Below are positions 38,738 to 49,444 of a DNA stretch of 64,000 nucleotides, piece after piece. The translations under genes and the position numbers were made by a program. This DNA is from Byssothecium circinans (taxonomy: Eukaryota > Ascomycota > Dothideomycetes > Pleosporales > Massarinaceae): contig ML976981.1 of the NCBI GenBank assembly GCA_010015675.1, positions 349,071-413,070 on the forward strand, in the 5' to 3' direction. The notes beneath the pieces are model-generated. The model did no database searches, was not told where the DNA came from, and saw only the letters and a list, made by a program, of their open reading frames with translations. Within the stretch, counting starts at the first letter, position 1. Each line of letters opens with the position of its first letter.

Positions 38738-39220
38738 GACGGACTCCGCATTCTCAATATCTTGCTGATTATTCCGTGTTGTGATGGTGTGAAAGAGGAA
38801 CTGGTTGATGGTTGAGGATGGGCAAGTGCTTCCAAGGTTGTGACGACAAACTAACGGGACGGAGTGCACGGTCCACCATCCGTGAGTTGACGGAAAGAGC
38901 TGTCGTTTGCTCAAGCTGCAGTCCAAGTTGATACGACATAGAGAAATCTATCTGTGTAATGTGCCGCCCAATGGTTGTCAAGCCGATTTCGGTAGAGTAA
39001 TGAATGCGAGGCGTCACTTCCAATAGTGATATTTCGACAGCTCTTTCGAGCGCGGTCTATAGAGCCCTGGCAGCTTGCAAACGCTAGGAAGAAAGATCCT
39101 AAGCAATAGCAATACCATATCAAGCAAAAGTAAAATCAAAAGCCCTCGCGGACACCCATTACATGTCTGATCCTAGCCGTGTGTGGACGTGTGAGGTCCC
39201 AAACAACGATTGAACGCCAT
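38738..39220. other. Intergenic between yhm2 and crt10
   Basis: May contain an unrecognised first exon of crt10 (a minus-strand ATG at 38930 opens a short frame). Otherwise no coding signal. Confidence 0.4.
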
Positions 39221-40585
39221 CTAATGCTTAGCCGTAACCTTGTCGCCAGTGAGCTTCTCGACAGCTTCTTTGGCGCTGCATATCTGTTAGCAGATGTTCC
39301 GTCTTGCCCATCGGGAAGTAAACTTACACATCACCCAAAGCAACCATGCAGACCGTCTGCCAGACACCAAGCCCAATTCTAGGAGTAACGCCACGGTACA
39401 AGCCCTTCATACCGTTCTTCGAGTAAATGTACTTCGCCGCCTTTCCGACAGTCAAGTTCTTCGGACGGTCGGGATCCACCGTCTTCGACTGCATCTCGAC
39501 ACGGATGACCTCAATAGGCTGGTTCCAAGCACTGAGACCACCACCGAGCGCAGATGCAATGATCTTCTCCATAACACCGAGCTTCTGTCCTTCCTCCTTA
39601 CCCGTGACTCTCCTGATACCAGTTTCCGCAACACGGGAGAGACCGAAGCGGGATCCCCAGTTGGTGACCTGGCGGACCGCGACAGCGTTCACACCACGGT
39701 TGATACCACGGATACCCTCCTTGCGCCAGATGTCCATGAATGTCTCCATGGTCCCCGGAGGCTTCATTCCAGCCGCCGCAACTTTGTGCTTTGTGATCTC
39801 GACCGTCTTCATGCAGGTACAGAAACCCATGGTAGCGTAGGCCTGCGCAAGACCTCCGACCATACCACCCGAGATACCGGCAACGAAGTTGGGGGCGCCG
39901 AACGACTTGGCGTAGAATTCGGCTTCGGATGCGACGAAGAGGAGTACCGCGCCTTTGGTCGAGGCTTCGATCCAGGCCCATGGGATGAGACCTTGGTAGA
40001 CTATGTGGTATGTCTGTTAGCGGCGATGCTCTGATCTTCCCATAATGCCTCTATTCCTCCTCTCGCACGATGTTGGTGTTCCCGATCGCGCGGTGATTCG
40101 GGGTCGAAGTTACTCACAGCCAAGCACACCACCACGCCCCCAGATGCGTGTAATGGAGCCAGCAAAGCCATCAGCTCTGTTCGCACTGCTCAACAGTTAG
40201 TAAATGAAGCAATTGAAACGGTAATTGGGTCACGTGCGCCATTGTGGTTTTTATCTGGATAAGCAGTCAGTGAATGTCCTAATGGCGTTTCAAACACCGG
40301 CAAAACTCACCACTTCCAAAGGCTGTCCCAGTGTTGTAACCCTACACATCGCACGTCAGCCTTCATCTCACCCGTCATCCCTCCAGAACACGTCACTCAC
40401 TCGAACAAGTTCAGACCAGCGCCCACTACATCCCAATCGTCAGCAAGAGAGTCCAATCACTTCCTCAACCCCAACACCTGGAAATAGGCTCACTCACGCA
40501 ACAGATTTGAGAACTTGACATCTTTCTTCACCAATGGAGCTGGCGGCGCTGGAATGCCAGCAACAGTACCCGTAGTTGTGCTCAT
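39221..40585 (-). CDS. yhm2: Mitochondrial citrate/2-oxoglutarate carrier YHM2
   Basis: Seven exons: 40585-40498, 40425-40401, 40341-40311, 40254-40238, 40185-40118, 40000-39328 and 39275-39221, giving 318 aa. The order of conserved pieces matches yeast Yhm2: VKFSNLL | GAGLNLFE | VTTLGQPLEV | IKTTMA | ANRADG... | FYQGLIPWAWIEASTKG | ... MGFCTCMKTVEITKHK, RGVNAVAVRQVTNWGSRFGLSR, SALGGGLSAWNQPIEVIRVEMQS, PRIGLGVWQTV and the tail TAKH. It is a six-helix mitochondrial carrier exchanging citrate for 2-oxoglutarate, supplying cytosolic NADPH; yeast Yhm2 was first described as an mtDNA-associated protein. Exon 4 is only 17 nt, and the intron after it (40186-40237) must use a GC donor to give MAANR. 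The gene lies next to citrate synthase on the same strand. Confidence 0.93.
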
Positions 40586-41330
40586 CTCTGAAATCGTCGT
40601 CGGAACTGGGGGGGCCGGACCAAGGCAAGCGGGCGCGTCTTTCGCTGGGAAGCTGGAAGCTCGGGAGGGCGAGGGGTACAAAGCCTGAGAGAAGCGTGGA
40701 AGACGTAAAATGTGGAAAGAGGAACGACGGGAGAATGTTATCGATTTAAAAAGTTTCGGGGGGAAGAGCTGAGAATGGATGCTAGTGCGGGTGGTCGCTG
40801 AGCTCTGGATGGCCCGAGCTGTCGCAGCGCGCTTGGACCTTTATTGAAGGGAAGGGCCCAGGGGGAAGGGGAAGATGCGCGCCGCGTTTGTGCCAAGCCT
40901 CAACTTCTTTTTCTGGTTCTTTCGGAACTGCGAAGGACGTCCCCGATGCACTTTAGATTCTATGTTTTAACTTCTAGAAGCTGCGAGGTGTAAATTCGTG
41001 CTTCAAGTCGCCGTCTATATGCGAGATATCGAGCTGTGCAAAACGCAGCGTGCTTATCTCCAGAGCGCGATACGCATGCGGAAGCCCTCAACACTGGCAT
41101 GACCCGTTCTTCGGCGAATTGATACGCGGCTCCCCAAGCTGCTGATGGTGAGCAGTCGGGCGAAACGCCAGGGTCTCAACAATTAAAGCCGCCGCCCGAT
41201 ATCGTAGCCCACAGCATTGCAATCGTCAAAGCGATTTCTGATTCATTGTTGACGTCGCGCCACGGCTTAAGGTTCAATAATCAAATGATGTTTCAACCTG
41301 GAACATTGGAACCTCGGGCAAACATATATG

Positions 41331-41338
41331 CACGTGAC
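41331..41338. promoter_or_regulatory. CACGTGAC E-box, possible Cbf1 site
   Basis: An exact match to the Cbf1-type CACGTGAC core, 746 bp upstream of the yhm2 ATG. A second TCACGTG copy lies inside yhm2 intron 4 at 40230-40236. Binding is inferred from the motif only. Confidence 0.25.
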
Positions 41339-42007
41339 ATGCAGCACTCCACATGTGCAGGGCTCACTTCAAAACACCGTCTCGGGCATCAAGTAATACA
41401 CCGACGCTTCGAGAAGCAGATGGCCGGTGTACACGTAGGGTTACAGTAAGCATAAACCCTGCTTTCTCTATTCATCTCATTCCTCTAACAACGTGGTAAC
41501 ACTGCTCTCCCTCTTCTTCTTCCTTGCCTGCCAGCTTGCATCAAGTATAACGTGCCTTGCATCCACCGAATTCCCGCTCCAAAATCTTGCTACCAACCCA
41601 TAGACAAAAATCTCGGCCCGATCACCCCTTCCATACCAAAGCTTTCCCCAAGCACTATCTTATCAAGAATTAAGCGGGTACATCAAGACTCTATAGGCTC
41701 AGTCTCAGTCACGCACCGCGCTCTCTACTAGGTGTCGATGGGGGAGTTTCGGTGCAGGGTAGGGACTACATATTACATATACATACGTCAAAAGGTAATG
41801 AGACAGATTTCCACATAACTACAGTTCTATTCATCGAAGTTTGAAAACAGATAGTTCGCACGTTCATAAATAATAGGCGACTGTACAGTAGTACCTTAAG
41901 GTATTACCATTCCTAAAGCAATAGCTCCCCGATTAAACATTAATAGGGAATAGGAAAAGGCACAGTTTAATTCTTTACGCAAAGTACTACGCCCTGCATA
42001 TCCCCGG

Positions 42008-42064
42008 GATAAGTTTTACGAAGAATAGAATTAGACCTTCTCGCTGAGATTCGTCTACTGCGAA
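42008..42064. repeat. Possible diverged relative of the 26.3-26.9 kb repeat
   Basis: A segment of about 57 bp starting GGATAAGTTTTACGAAG and ending GAGATTCGTCTACTGCGA aligns without gaps to repeat copy B (GGATAGGTTTTCCGGAG ... GAGATTTTGCGACTGCGA). Roughly two thirds of positions agree, and many of the rest are transitions. Too short and diverged to be sure. Confidence 0.3.
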
Positions 42065-42407
42065 ACGCCGTCTAGATACCTAGGTAGTTTGTGAACCCGG
42101 CATGAATGCATGCCGCACAATGCAACGCATGGGGTGACAGCGCCCATCAAATTAGTTTATTTACTCGTCACTTTTCGCCATGATTAGGAAGAAATTGTGT
42201 TGGAAATACTTTTCACCCATTGGAGGGTCAGTCGTATACGAGAAGATACTACAAGGGTACTACTACAGACCAGAGCTCCATGCAAGCTAAGACACCAAAA
42301 CGCACGACCCTATCCCTACATTCCCTATTCTAGTTGGTACATAAAAAGTCTTGCCCATCTCAGTGAAGAGCCTCCCAATTTGCTCTTCTGCGATCCGTTC
42401 AAAAAAC

Positions 42408-44029
42408 CTACAAAGTCGCGCCGACAAGCTTGGCGTACGCCTCGGTGCTGAAAGACTTGGGCCTCTCGATGGGGGCACCGACGGCACGGTCGATGATGAG
42501 TTGGGGAAGGACACCGAGGGCACGGGACACGCCGAAGAGGACGGTGTAGTAGCCTTGCTCGGTGAGGCCGTAGTACTGGAGGAGAACACCGGAGTGGGCG
42601 TCGACGTTGGGGTAGGGATTCTTGGTCTTGCCATGCTCGGTGAGGACACCGGGAGCGATCTTGTAGACCTGGCTGACGAGCTTGAACATCGGGTCGTCAG
42701 GAAGGTGCTTCTGGGCGAACTCGCGCTGGGAGACGTAGCGGGGGTCAGTCTTGCGGAGGACGGCGTGGCCGTATCCAGGGACAACCTGGCCGTTCTTGAG
42801 GGTAGACCACAGGTAGTCCTTGATGGCTTGGTCGCTGAGGTCGTTGCCGATGGCCTTCTTCATTCTCTGGAGCCAGACAAGCACCTCTTGGTTAGCCAAT
42901 CCGTGGAGGGGACCAGCAAGACCGTTAAGACCAGCAGCCAAGGACAGGTAGGGGGAGCTAAGAGCGCTACCGACCAAGTGGGTAGTGTGTGCGCTGACGT
43001 TTCCGCCCTCGTGGTCGGTGTGGATGGTGAGGTACAGCCTCATCAACTCGACAAAGTCCTTGTTCTCGGAAAAGCCGAGCTGGTTCGCCAAGTTGTACGA
43101 GTAGTCCTTGTCCTTCTGGATGGGGGCAACGCGGCCATCCTTGTAAACGTTGCGGTAGATCTTGGAGGCGATGGTGGGAAGCTTGGCGATAAGGTTCATG
43201 GAGTCCTCGAAAGTGTGCTCCCAGTATTGCGACTTGGGAAGACCCTTAGCATATGCCTTGGCGAAGCTCGACTCGTGCTCGAGAGCAGTGACGGCGAGAG
43301 AGAACTGGGCCATGGGGTGGAGATCGTTGGGGCAGCGGTCGATGAGCTCTTCGACGAACTTGGGGACATCGGAACGGGCAGCCCAGTCGGCAGAGAGGTC
43401 GCGGACCTGCTGCTCAGTGGGAACCTCGCCTGTAAGGAGAAGCCAGAAAAGACCCTCGGGAAGGGGCTCGCTGCCGCCGGGGGCCTTGGGGAGGACGGCC
43501 TGGCATTCTGGAATCTATGAAGAATTAATCTGTATCCCGAATGTAGGTGAAGCTAGACGTACCGTCTTTCCACGGAACCGGATACCCTCCTCGGAATCCA
43601 ACACGGAACCCTATCGCTGTAAGCTTATCGCCGCTGACGAGCTGAGCCGAGAGTGCGCCTACCTCCCAGACAAGCGACTTGATGCCACGGGCACCGCCGT
43701 AGACCTGGTCCAGAGTGACCTCGCCGACGACCTTGTTGCCATGCTCCCTGTTGCGCTGCGTTAATGGATGAGCCTCGGCGGTGGCAGAGACATGGCGTAC
43801 TTGCGGAGCTTCTTGATCTTCTCGATCTCACCGGGGAGCTTCGCCGCGAAGGTTTCCTTCAGAGTCTGCCGTTGAAATGTTAGAATAGATGTTGGATGCA
43901 ATCAATTGATCAAAGACGCACCTGGCTCTTTCCCGTGGAGTAGTTGCGGAAGCCATTGAAGGCAACGGCAGAACGGCGGGGGGCAGCAAAGCGGAGTGCG
44001 CTCGCGCTCAATCGAAGTGAAGAAGCCAT
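42408..44029 (-). CDS. citA: Mitochondrial citrate synthase
   Basis: Five exons: 44029-43922, 43865-43801, 43747-43663, 43610-43563 and 43514-42408, giving 470 aa. Residues 1-36 are an Arg/Ser/Ala-rich matrix-targeting presequence ([20 protein letters not shown]). The body shows [32 protein letters not shown], the active-site His regions [12 protein letters not shown] and [16 protein letters not shown], and the Asp region YPNVDAHSG. The enzyme condenses acetyl-CoA and oxaloacetate to citrate in the mitochondrial matrix. The length is normal for fungal mitochondrial citrate synthase. It could be a methylcitrate synthase paralogue, but it has the features of the housekeeping enzyme. The exon 2-4 junctions are supported by conserved LRKEHGNK and LVWE|GSVLD. 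The neighbour yhm2 exports its product. Confidence 0.93.
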
Positions 44030-45253
44030 TGTGTGATGGGGGTCGAGCTGGACGGCTGGATGGGGATGGAGGGAGAAGTGGGTGGATGGGGAGGAGGAAA
44101 GAAAATATATTATGTCCGGGGCTGAAGAGCTGCGATGGCGCACGAGCCCCGTCGTCATCTTGCCGAAGCTCAACGCGCCCATGCCGACGCCTGCAAGCTC
44201 TTCGCCCGCAGATTTTGTCGGGAATTGTACATCTGGGTCTCCTCTGTCACCCGAAGGCAACACCGAACTTCAGGTGCTCCACTTGACTGCATGTCAACAG
44301 GTACTAGAGGTCACTTGCGCAGGCACATTTTATAAATTCTACCACCTACATGGGCTGTCGAACTCAACTGCAATCCCAAAACTATCTATCAGTCTCACTT
44401 GGTGTGGAAGATGGTGCCGTATGCGCGCAGTCTACGCAACATATCTCTCAGAACGATGTAATCTGTTCGAGCGATTTTCCTGCTGCAGCCGCGGCACCCG
44501 AAGAAACTGTCGTGCGGCGCAGTCTTTGTTTACAGTCAAACAGTGAAGGCGACAGTGATTGTTCGCAAGAGGCACGATTGCTCCATCTTCATTGTCCCCA
44601 GCAGTTCTTATAACTAGTGATTACTCAGTCCCTGAACGTCTTGTCCGCAGACGCCGACTCGTCGCGGGCATTGAACCTTCATTTGCCACTAGCCCGATTA
44701 GCTGCTTAGTCATTCGCTTTGCCAAGCCGATTAGTCACTCGCCTTGCCGAAGCTGCACCGCAGCTGCCGACTTAACGACCTGACCTCGCTCCTCATCACA
44801 CTCACCTCAACACCAGCTCTCGACCATAAATCGCTGTATCTCGCTACATTTCCCCTACTCTATTCTGCCTCTCACACCCTGATCTCTTGCGCTCTTGGTG
44901 ACTGGTAGTCTGTGCTTGGCCCGCTTCACAGTCGTATTCACCCTCCCGTGTGGACGGCGTCGCGCCCGTAGGTATAAATCACAGCAGTCGCCATCTCAGC
45001 TGGCTCGAAGACTTAAGCACCTGCCTTCTGACCACGCGCAACTGCTGCACAACCGTCAGCCTCAACCTCGTTCGTACAACGCGCAGTGCAACCTAGACTG
45101 TCACTGCCCTAGATCCTGCTGGAAAGGTCGAGTTCAGTACACGCGCAAAGCTCGTCAAGCTCTCTGACTCACGCGCCCTCCACAGTTCGCTACATCTAGC
45201 CGTCGGAATTTCCTTGCTATTCAGTCGAGTCTGATTCGCTATCTAATCTAGTC
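44030..45253. promoter_or_regulatory. Divergent promoter region, citrate synthase / Seb1
   Basis: 1.2 kb between outward-facing starts. The frames seen here (44082-44546 on plus, 44263-44029 on minus) are leader/chance ORFs without domains. The 44.78-45.25 kb part is C/T-rich, as in a long seb1 5' leader. Confidence 0.45.
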
Positions 45254-47385
45254 ATGGCGGCCGTGGAGGAGATTGGGGCACAACTGCAGTCGCTGCAGGC
45301 GCTGAAGCCCCCAGGAATTACAAAAACCAAGATTCAGACCATTACCGAAAAGTGCATCGAGTCTGTCCAGGTATGCCAGCTCCGCCATTGACGAGACACC
45401 CACATAGGGACCCATACTAAATTATCTTTCTCTTGTAGTCCGATGCCGCCGTCGTCGAGAAAATTGTCCAACAATTCAAGAACAGCCCCGCCACACATAA
45501 GCTCGGCGTACTCTACGTCCTAGATTCGGTAGCGCGCGCATGGCTCGATCGCGCCCGCAAGACAGGCCAGGCAGTAATCAAGACTGCGGCTCCCGGCACT
45601 TTTGCGTCGGGTGTGCAGAAGATCACAGATGTGCTGCCAGGTCTCATCAATGAGCTTGTCCAGTTCGCGCCCGAGAATCACAAGGAGAAGATCTCCAAGC
45701 TGTTCGACATCTGGGAGCGTGGCCAGACATTCCCGTTGGACATGCTTGCCAGCTTCAAACAGCAGCTCAACAGCCCCAAGACCAGTGAGAAGCGCTTTTC
45801 GACATACCCGGCCTCGCCCACTGACCACCCTCACGCAGATACGCCCCCCGGCAGCCCCCCTAAAGCATTGAGTGTGCAACAAGGCCCTGGTGGCCCAACT
45901 AACGCCTATTCTGTAGCTCCCGTATCTTCCGCCGCGCCCGCACAACAGGATGCAGGTGCTCTAGTTGCGGCCTTAGCTAGCCTTGCTCAGCCAAGTGCTC
46001 AGATGAATACAATGCCTGCTGCACCGGCGGGACTGTCATTCCCACAAGGCATGGTGCCTCCACCACCCCCAGGATTTGTGCCTCCGCCACCCGCTCCTGC
46101 GGCAAATGGACAGCCTGCTATACCCGGACTTGGTAACATTAGTGAACTCGTAACCCAGATAGTGCAGGGCATGCAAACGGGTGCGATCCCAGCAGCCCAA
46201 GGATTCCAAGTATTGAATGCGTTGAACACCGCGCAGAATAGCGGCCTTCCTGTTGCCCCGCCTCAGCCCGTAGCTGCCTCACAGCCGCCTGTTGTGACTC
46301 ACAACAATCAGCAAGATCGGTATGAGCAGAATGGAAATAGGTATCGGGACCGCAGTCGGTCGCCAGACTTCAATGGTCGTCATCACTCTCCCATGCGTAG
46401 ATCGCCACCGCATCGTCGTGAGAGTCCCACCTATGGTGTATACGACCCCAATGCAGGCCCTCAAGGCAATGCGATGAACCGTTCTGACCGTGGCGGTGAG
46501 CGTGGCCGCGGCCGTGGTAGGAACCGCGGTGGTCGTAATGAGCGCAATGAATACCGTCAGCGCTCTCCTCCGCGACGACACAGCCCGGCTGGCAATGCGC
46601 CCAAGTTCATCGATTACGATCCCACACTTCCACGTGACCACATTCGCGTTCTTAGTCGGACGTTATTTGTAGGTGGCGCTGGTGGAAACGAGAGTGAGAT
46701 TCGCAATATCTTTAATCGCTTCGGCCGAGTTCAGACGTGCATCGTTGCCCAGGAGAAGCGTCATGCTTTCGTCAAGATGCTGACCCGCCCCGATGCCGTT
46801 GCCGCGAAAGAGGGCATGGATGCCATATCAGATGCTGCAACGCTGTCCAAAGCACGACAGGTAAGATGAGAGCAATACTTTTGCTGCTTCTGTACTAACT
46901 ATTGCAGACACGATGGGGCGTCGGCTTCGGCCCTAGAGACTGCAGTAACTACGACAACGGTGTTAGCGTGATTCCTATTTCCCGACTCACAGATGCCGAT
47001 CGCAAATGGGTCGTCACGGCGGAGCATGGTGGCACTGGTGGTCGCCCGCTTGAGGGAGGCATGGTCATCGAGGAGCCTGATATCGAGATTGGCGCAGGCG
47101 TTTCTTCGAAAGGTAAAGGGCTTCTTTCTGTCTTGGAATGTACTGTCTAACACAGTTACAGCTATTAGTCGACGTGTAACAGAAACCGGCCGAGGACGTG
47201 GTAACTTTGCTGGCCGTGGTGGTCGGGGTGGCCGAGGCGGACACGACAACGAGAGCCGCTTCCGTAGGGTCGACTATCCTCCGGAACCACGACACATCTC
47301 CCCTCGCCCTGAGCCGAACGTAGCCGTACCGCCCGCCATTCCTGGATTTGGATTCCAGCTACCTGGCATGTCAGGCGGCTTTTAA
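45254..47385 (+). CDS. seb1: Seb1/Nrd1-like RNA polymerase II CTD-interacting termination factor
   Basis: Exons 45254-45370, 45439-46860, 46908-47112 and 47162-47385 encode 655 aa. Residues 1-150 form the CTD-interacting domain (KTKIQTITEKCIESVQ | SDAAVVEKIVQQFKNSPATHKLGVLYVLDSVARAW; later FAPENHKEKISKLFDIWE). A Pro/Ala/Gln-rich linker follows, then Arg/Ser- and RGG-rich stretches. The RRM starts at about residue 445 (RTLFVGGAGGNESEIRNIF, then RHAFVKMLTR), and the conserved block TRWGVGFGPRDCSNYD...GVSVIPISRLTDADRKW follows, typical of Seb1/Nrd1 and SCAF4/8. An RGG box and a Pro-rich tail close the protein. It should bind Ser-phosphorylated Pol II CTD and nascent RNA in the nucleus, directing 3'-end formation and termination. 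Confidence 0.9.
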
Positions 47386-48233
47386 CACTACATCCAGGAT
47401 GATGAGCGTGCCTTGGGCATTCTATCCCTCTAACGAATGCGTGTAAAAACTGTACCTTCAATAGCGCGTGCCAGTCACAGCAATCTTTGAGCTACGGTAG
47501 AGCTCGCACGACAAGAGTATCTCGTGGTGGTCATTTGAATTTCAAATTCTATACGTATGCATTGCATGGCGTTGCTCGAGGCGGAAAGAAGGCAAACATT
47601 CTTGGAGTACCGGCGACTGGTGACCTGTGCATAAATAATATCCTTCGGACTGTAAGCAACCGGAACATCATGCCTGTATGAGTAGCCAAATATGGGGGTA
47701 TCAGTATTTTCTCTCTGGGAGGCTGTCTAGTTTCTCTGGTCGGTTTCCCATAGCGTGCTTAAGTAGCAGCATTAGCGGTATTTGAAAAGTTTTCTCAAGT
47801 GTCGTGCAATCGTGTCCTGCATAAGTGATAGTTCAAAACAAATGTGGTTGGGTTGCGGATGCGTTGGCAGTCGTACTTGGATGTGTGGCACTTGTTTGTG
47901 AAGCCACTGCTGCGCTATTGTCTGTTGTTCGGGGCCGTTGGTTGGGGATTAGTGCATATGGAGGGTCGTGATCTCTCATCACAACATACGACTGGAGAGA
48001 TGAGGAGGCAACAACCACGTTCCGTCAGCTAGATGGATTTGAGTCGTTTTCATTTGTTTTGTGTGGCAGGCTAGCTACTGGGGGTGGCATCGCCATCGCC
48101 ATCGCCATCGCCATGCAACTCTATAGATAGAGAACTCATAATATCTAATACCCATCTATCAGATGCCCAAACCCCATCCACATATCAAGTCAATCCGTCC
48201 CCTCCTCAATCCCACCCCACCCCCCGAGCTCTC
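47386..48233. other. Convergent intergenic spacer with CATCGC microsatellite
   Basis: Seb1 (+) and the LOG gene (-) end toward each other here. No gene supported. A CATCGC array occupies 48088-48114. Confidence 0.5.
48088..48114. repeat. CATCGC hexanucleotide microsatellite
   Basis: Four uninterrupted CATCGC units plus a final CAT, in the convergent spacer between seb1 and the LOG gene. Confidence 0.85.
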
Positions 48234-48973
48234 CTACTGCTCATCCCAGCTCAAATTGAGCCTCCCCTCGGCATTCTCATACGTCCTCAACGCAGTCAAA
48301 ACCTCCTCGGCGGTCCTCGCCTCCCTCAAAATCCCCCGATTACTCTCACTCACAAAGCCCTTCCCGACGGCATTCCTCACCCAACTCAGCAACCCATCCC
48401 AATACCCGTCCACATTAAACACAATGACGGGCATACTGTGGATGCCCAACTGGTTCCACGTCGTGACCTCCATCAGCTCCTCCAGCGTGCCGTAGCCGCC
48501 CGACAAGGCGACGAAGCCGCCTCCCGGACCGCCGTCGATGACTTCGCGCGCCATGAGCTGTTTGCGCGTGTGCATGTCCTTTACGACGGTGGTGCGGCCG
48601 AAAATTGCCTCCGAGATTGTGTGCGAGGTGGATGTGGGGGAGGACGGGTCGTGGCTTTGCTCGTATTGTACGAGGGGTTGTGGGATTATGCCGTGGACGG
48701 AGGTGGGGCCGCTGAGGGAGACGAGCGTGCGGGATACTTCGCCCATGAGGCCGACGGTTCCTGGGGGGTTTGTTAGATGGGGTCGGCAGGTTGGTGGGGT
48801 TTTGAATTGGATTGGATTGGATTGGACGTACCACCGCCGTAGACGAGCTTGATGTTGTTGGCGTGGAGCACGCGGGCGAGGGCTCGCGCGGCCTCGAGGT
48901 GGACGGGTGAGGTGCCGTTGGAGGCGCCGCAGAAGACGCAGACGACTGGCTGTTTGGCCTCGGGGGGTGTCAT
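48234..48973 (-). CDS. LOG-family phosphoribohydrolase (Rossmann-like)
   Basis: Exons 48973-48832 and 48760-48234 encode 222 aa; the 71-nt intron contains an ATTGG array. The N-terminal strand [14 protein letters not shown] and [14 protein letters not shown] form the nucleotide-binding Rossmann-like start. The catalytic region has DMHTRKQLM (the family MHxRK motif with the catalytic Arg) and [13 protein letters not shown], where most members have PGGxGTxxE. Family enzymes cleave nucleoside 5'-monophosphates to free base plus ribose 5-phosphate; plant and fungal LOG proteins activate cytokinins this way. The Glu-Glu of GTLEE is present. The Pro to Ser change is unusual but need not abolish activity. 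The protein is probably cytosolic. It is divergent from the CLPTM1-family gene. Confidence 0.88.
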
Positions 48974-49444
48974 TGTCGTTGTTGAGGTGGGAGCGGTGGA
49001 TCTTAGTGGTCAATGGCTGTCTGGAGTAGTGATTGTTTATGAACAAGCAGAGTGGGGTAGTCAATCGATTGTGGGAGGGAAGAACGCAAACTGAAGCCCG
49101 ACAAAAGACATTGGGGTACAAGTGGACCTTGTAGCGATCAACGTGAAGTCATAGCTGCGCCGGCGCATGATCAAAAGGCTTGCTTTTCAGCGGAGGAGTC
49201 AACGGCTACAAGCAATCAGTGCGCGATGCTGATGCCCCTCGTGGCGCGAATCGTTGGTAGAGACGCGGACTCGGGTCGTTGACAGCCGCACGCTAAACCC
49301 GGATAAGGCGTCATCACTTGGCATATCGCAATAGCAGCGCGTCGGTTGAATCCTTCTCTTGAGTCTTCAGTGGCCTCTCTCACAGCGGTGACTCCTCGAC
49401 CTGCCACCAACCTATCAGGTCTACAACCGCGCCAGATAACAGTC
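48974..49444. promoter_or_regulatory. Divergent promoter, LOG gene / CLPTM1-family gene
   Basis: A 471-bp spacer between outward-facing starts. No specific element could be assigned. Confidence 0.45.

Larger units (their letters stand above)
40586..42407. other. Intergenic between citrate synthase and yhm2, 1.8 kb
   Basis: Contains the yhm2 promoter and the citrate synthase 3' flank. The 41.75-42.2 kb part is A/T-rich without ORFs and may include a diverged repeat relic at 42008-42064. A CACGTGAC E-box lies at 41331-41338. Confidence 0.5.

Noticed and set aside
39294..40034. 246-codon plus-strand frame
   Set aside because: Antisense of yhm2 exon 6, which has an unambiguous carrier signature.
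42351..43520. 389-codon plus-strand frame
   Set aside because: Exact antisense of citrate synthase exon 5 and part of its introns; Gly/Val/Leu-rich shadow with no family match.
44082..44546. 154-codon plus-strand frame in the citrate synthase promoter
   Set aside because: No domain or splice signals; overlaps the expected promoter region.
48084..48776. 230-codon plus-strand frame
   Set aside because: Antisense of LOG exon 2.
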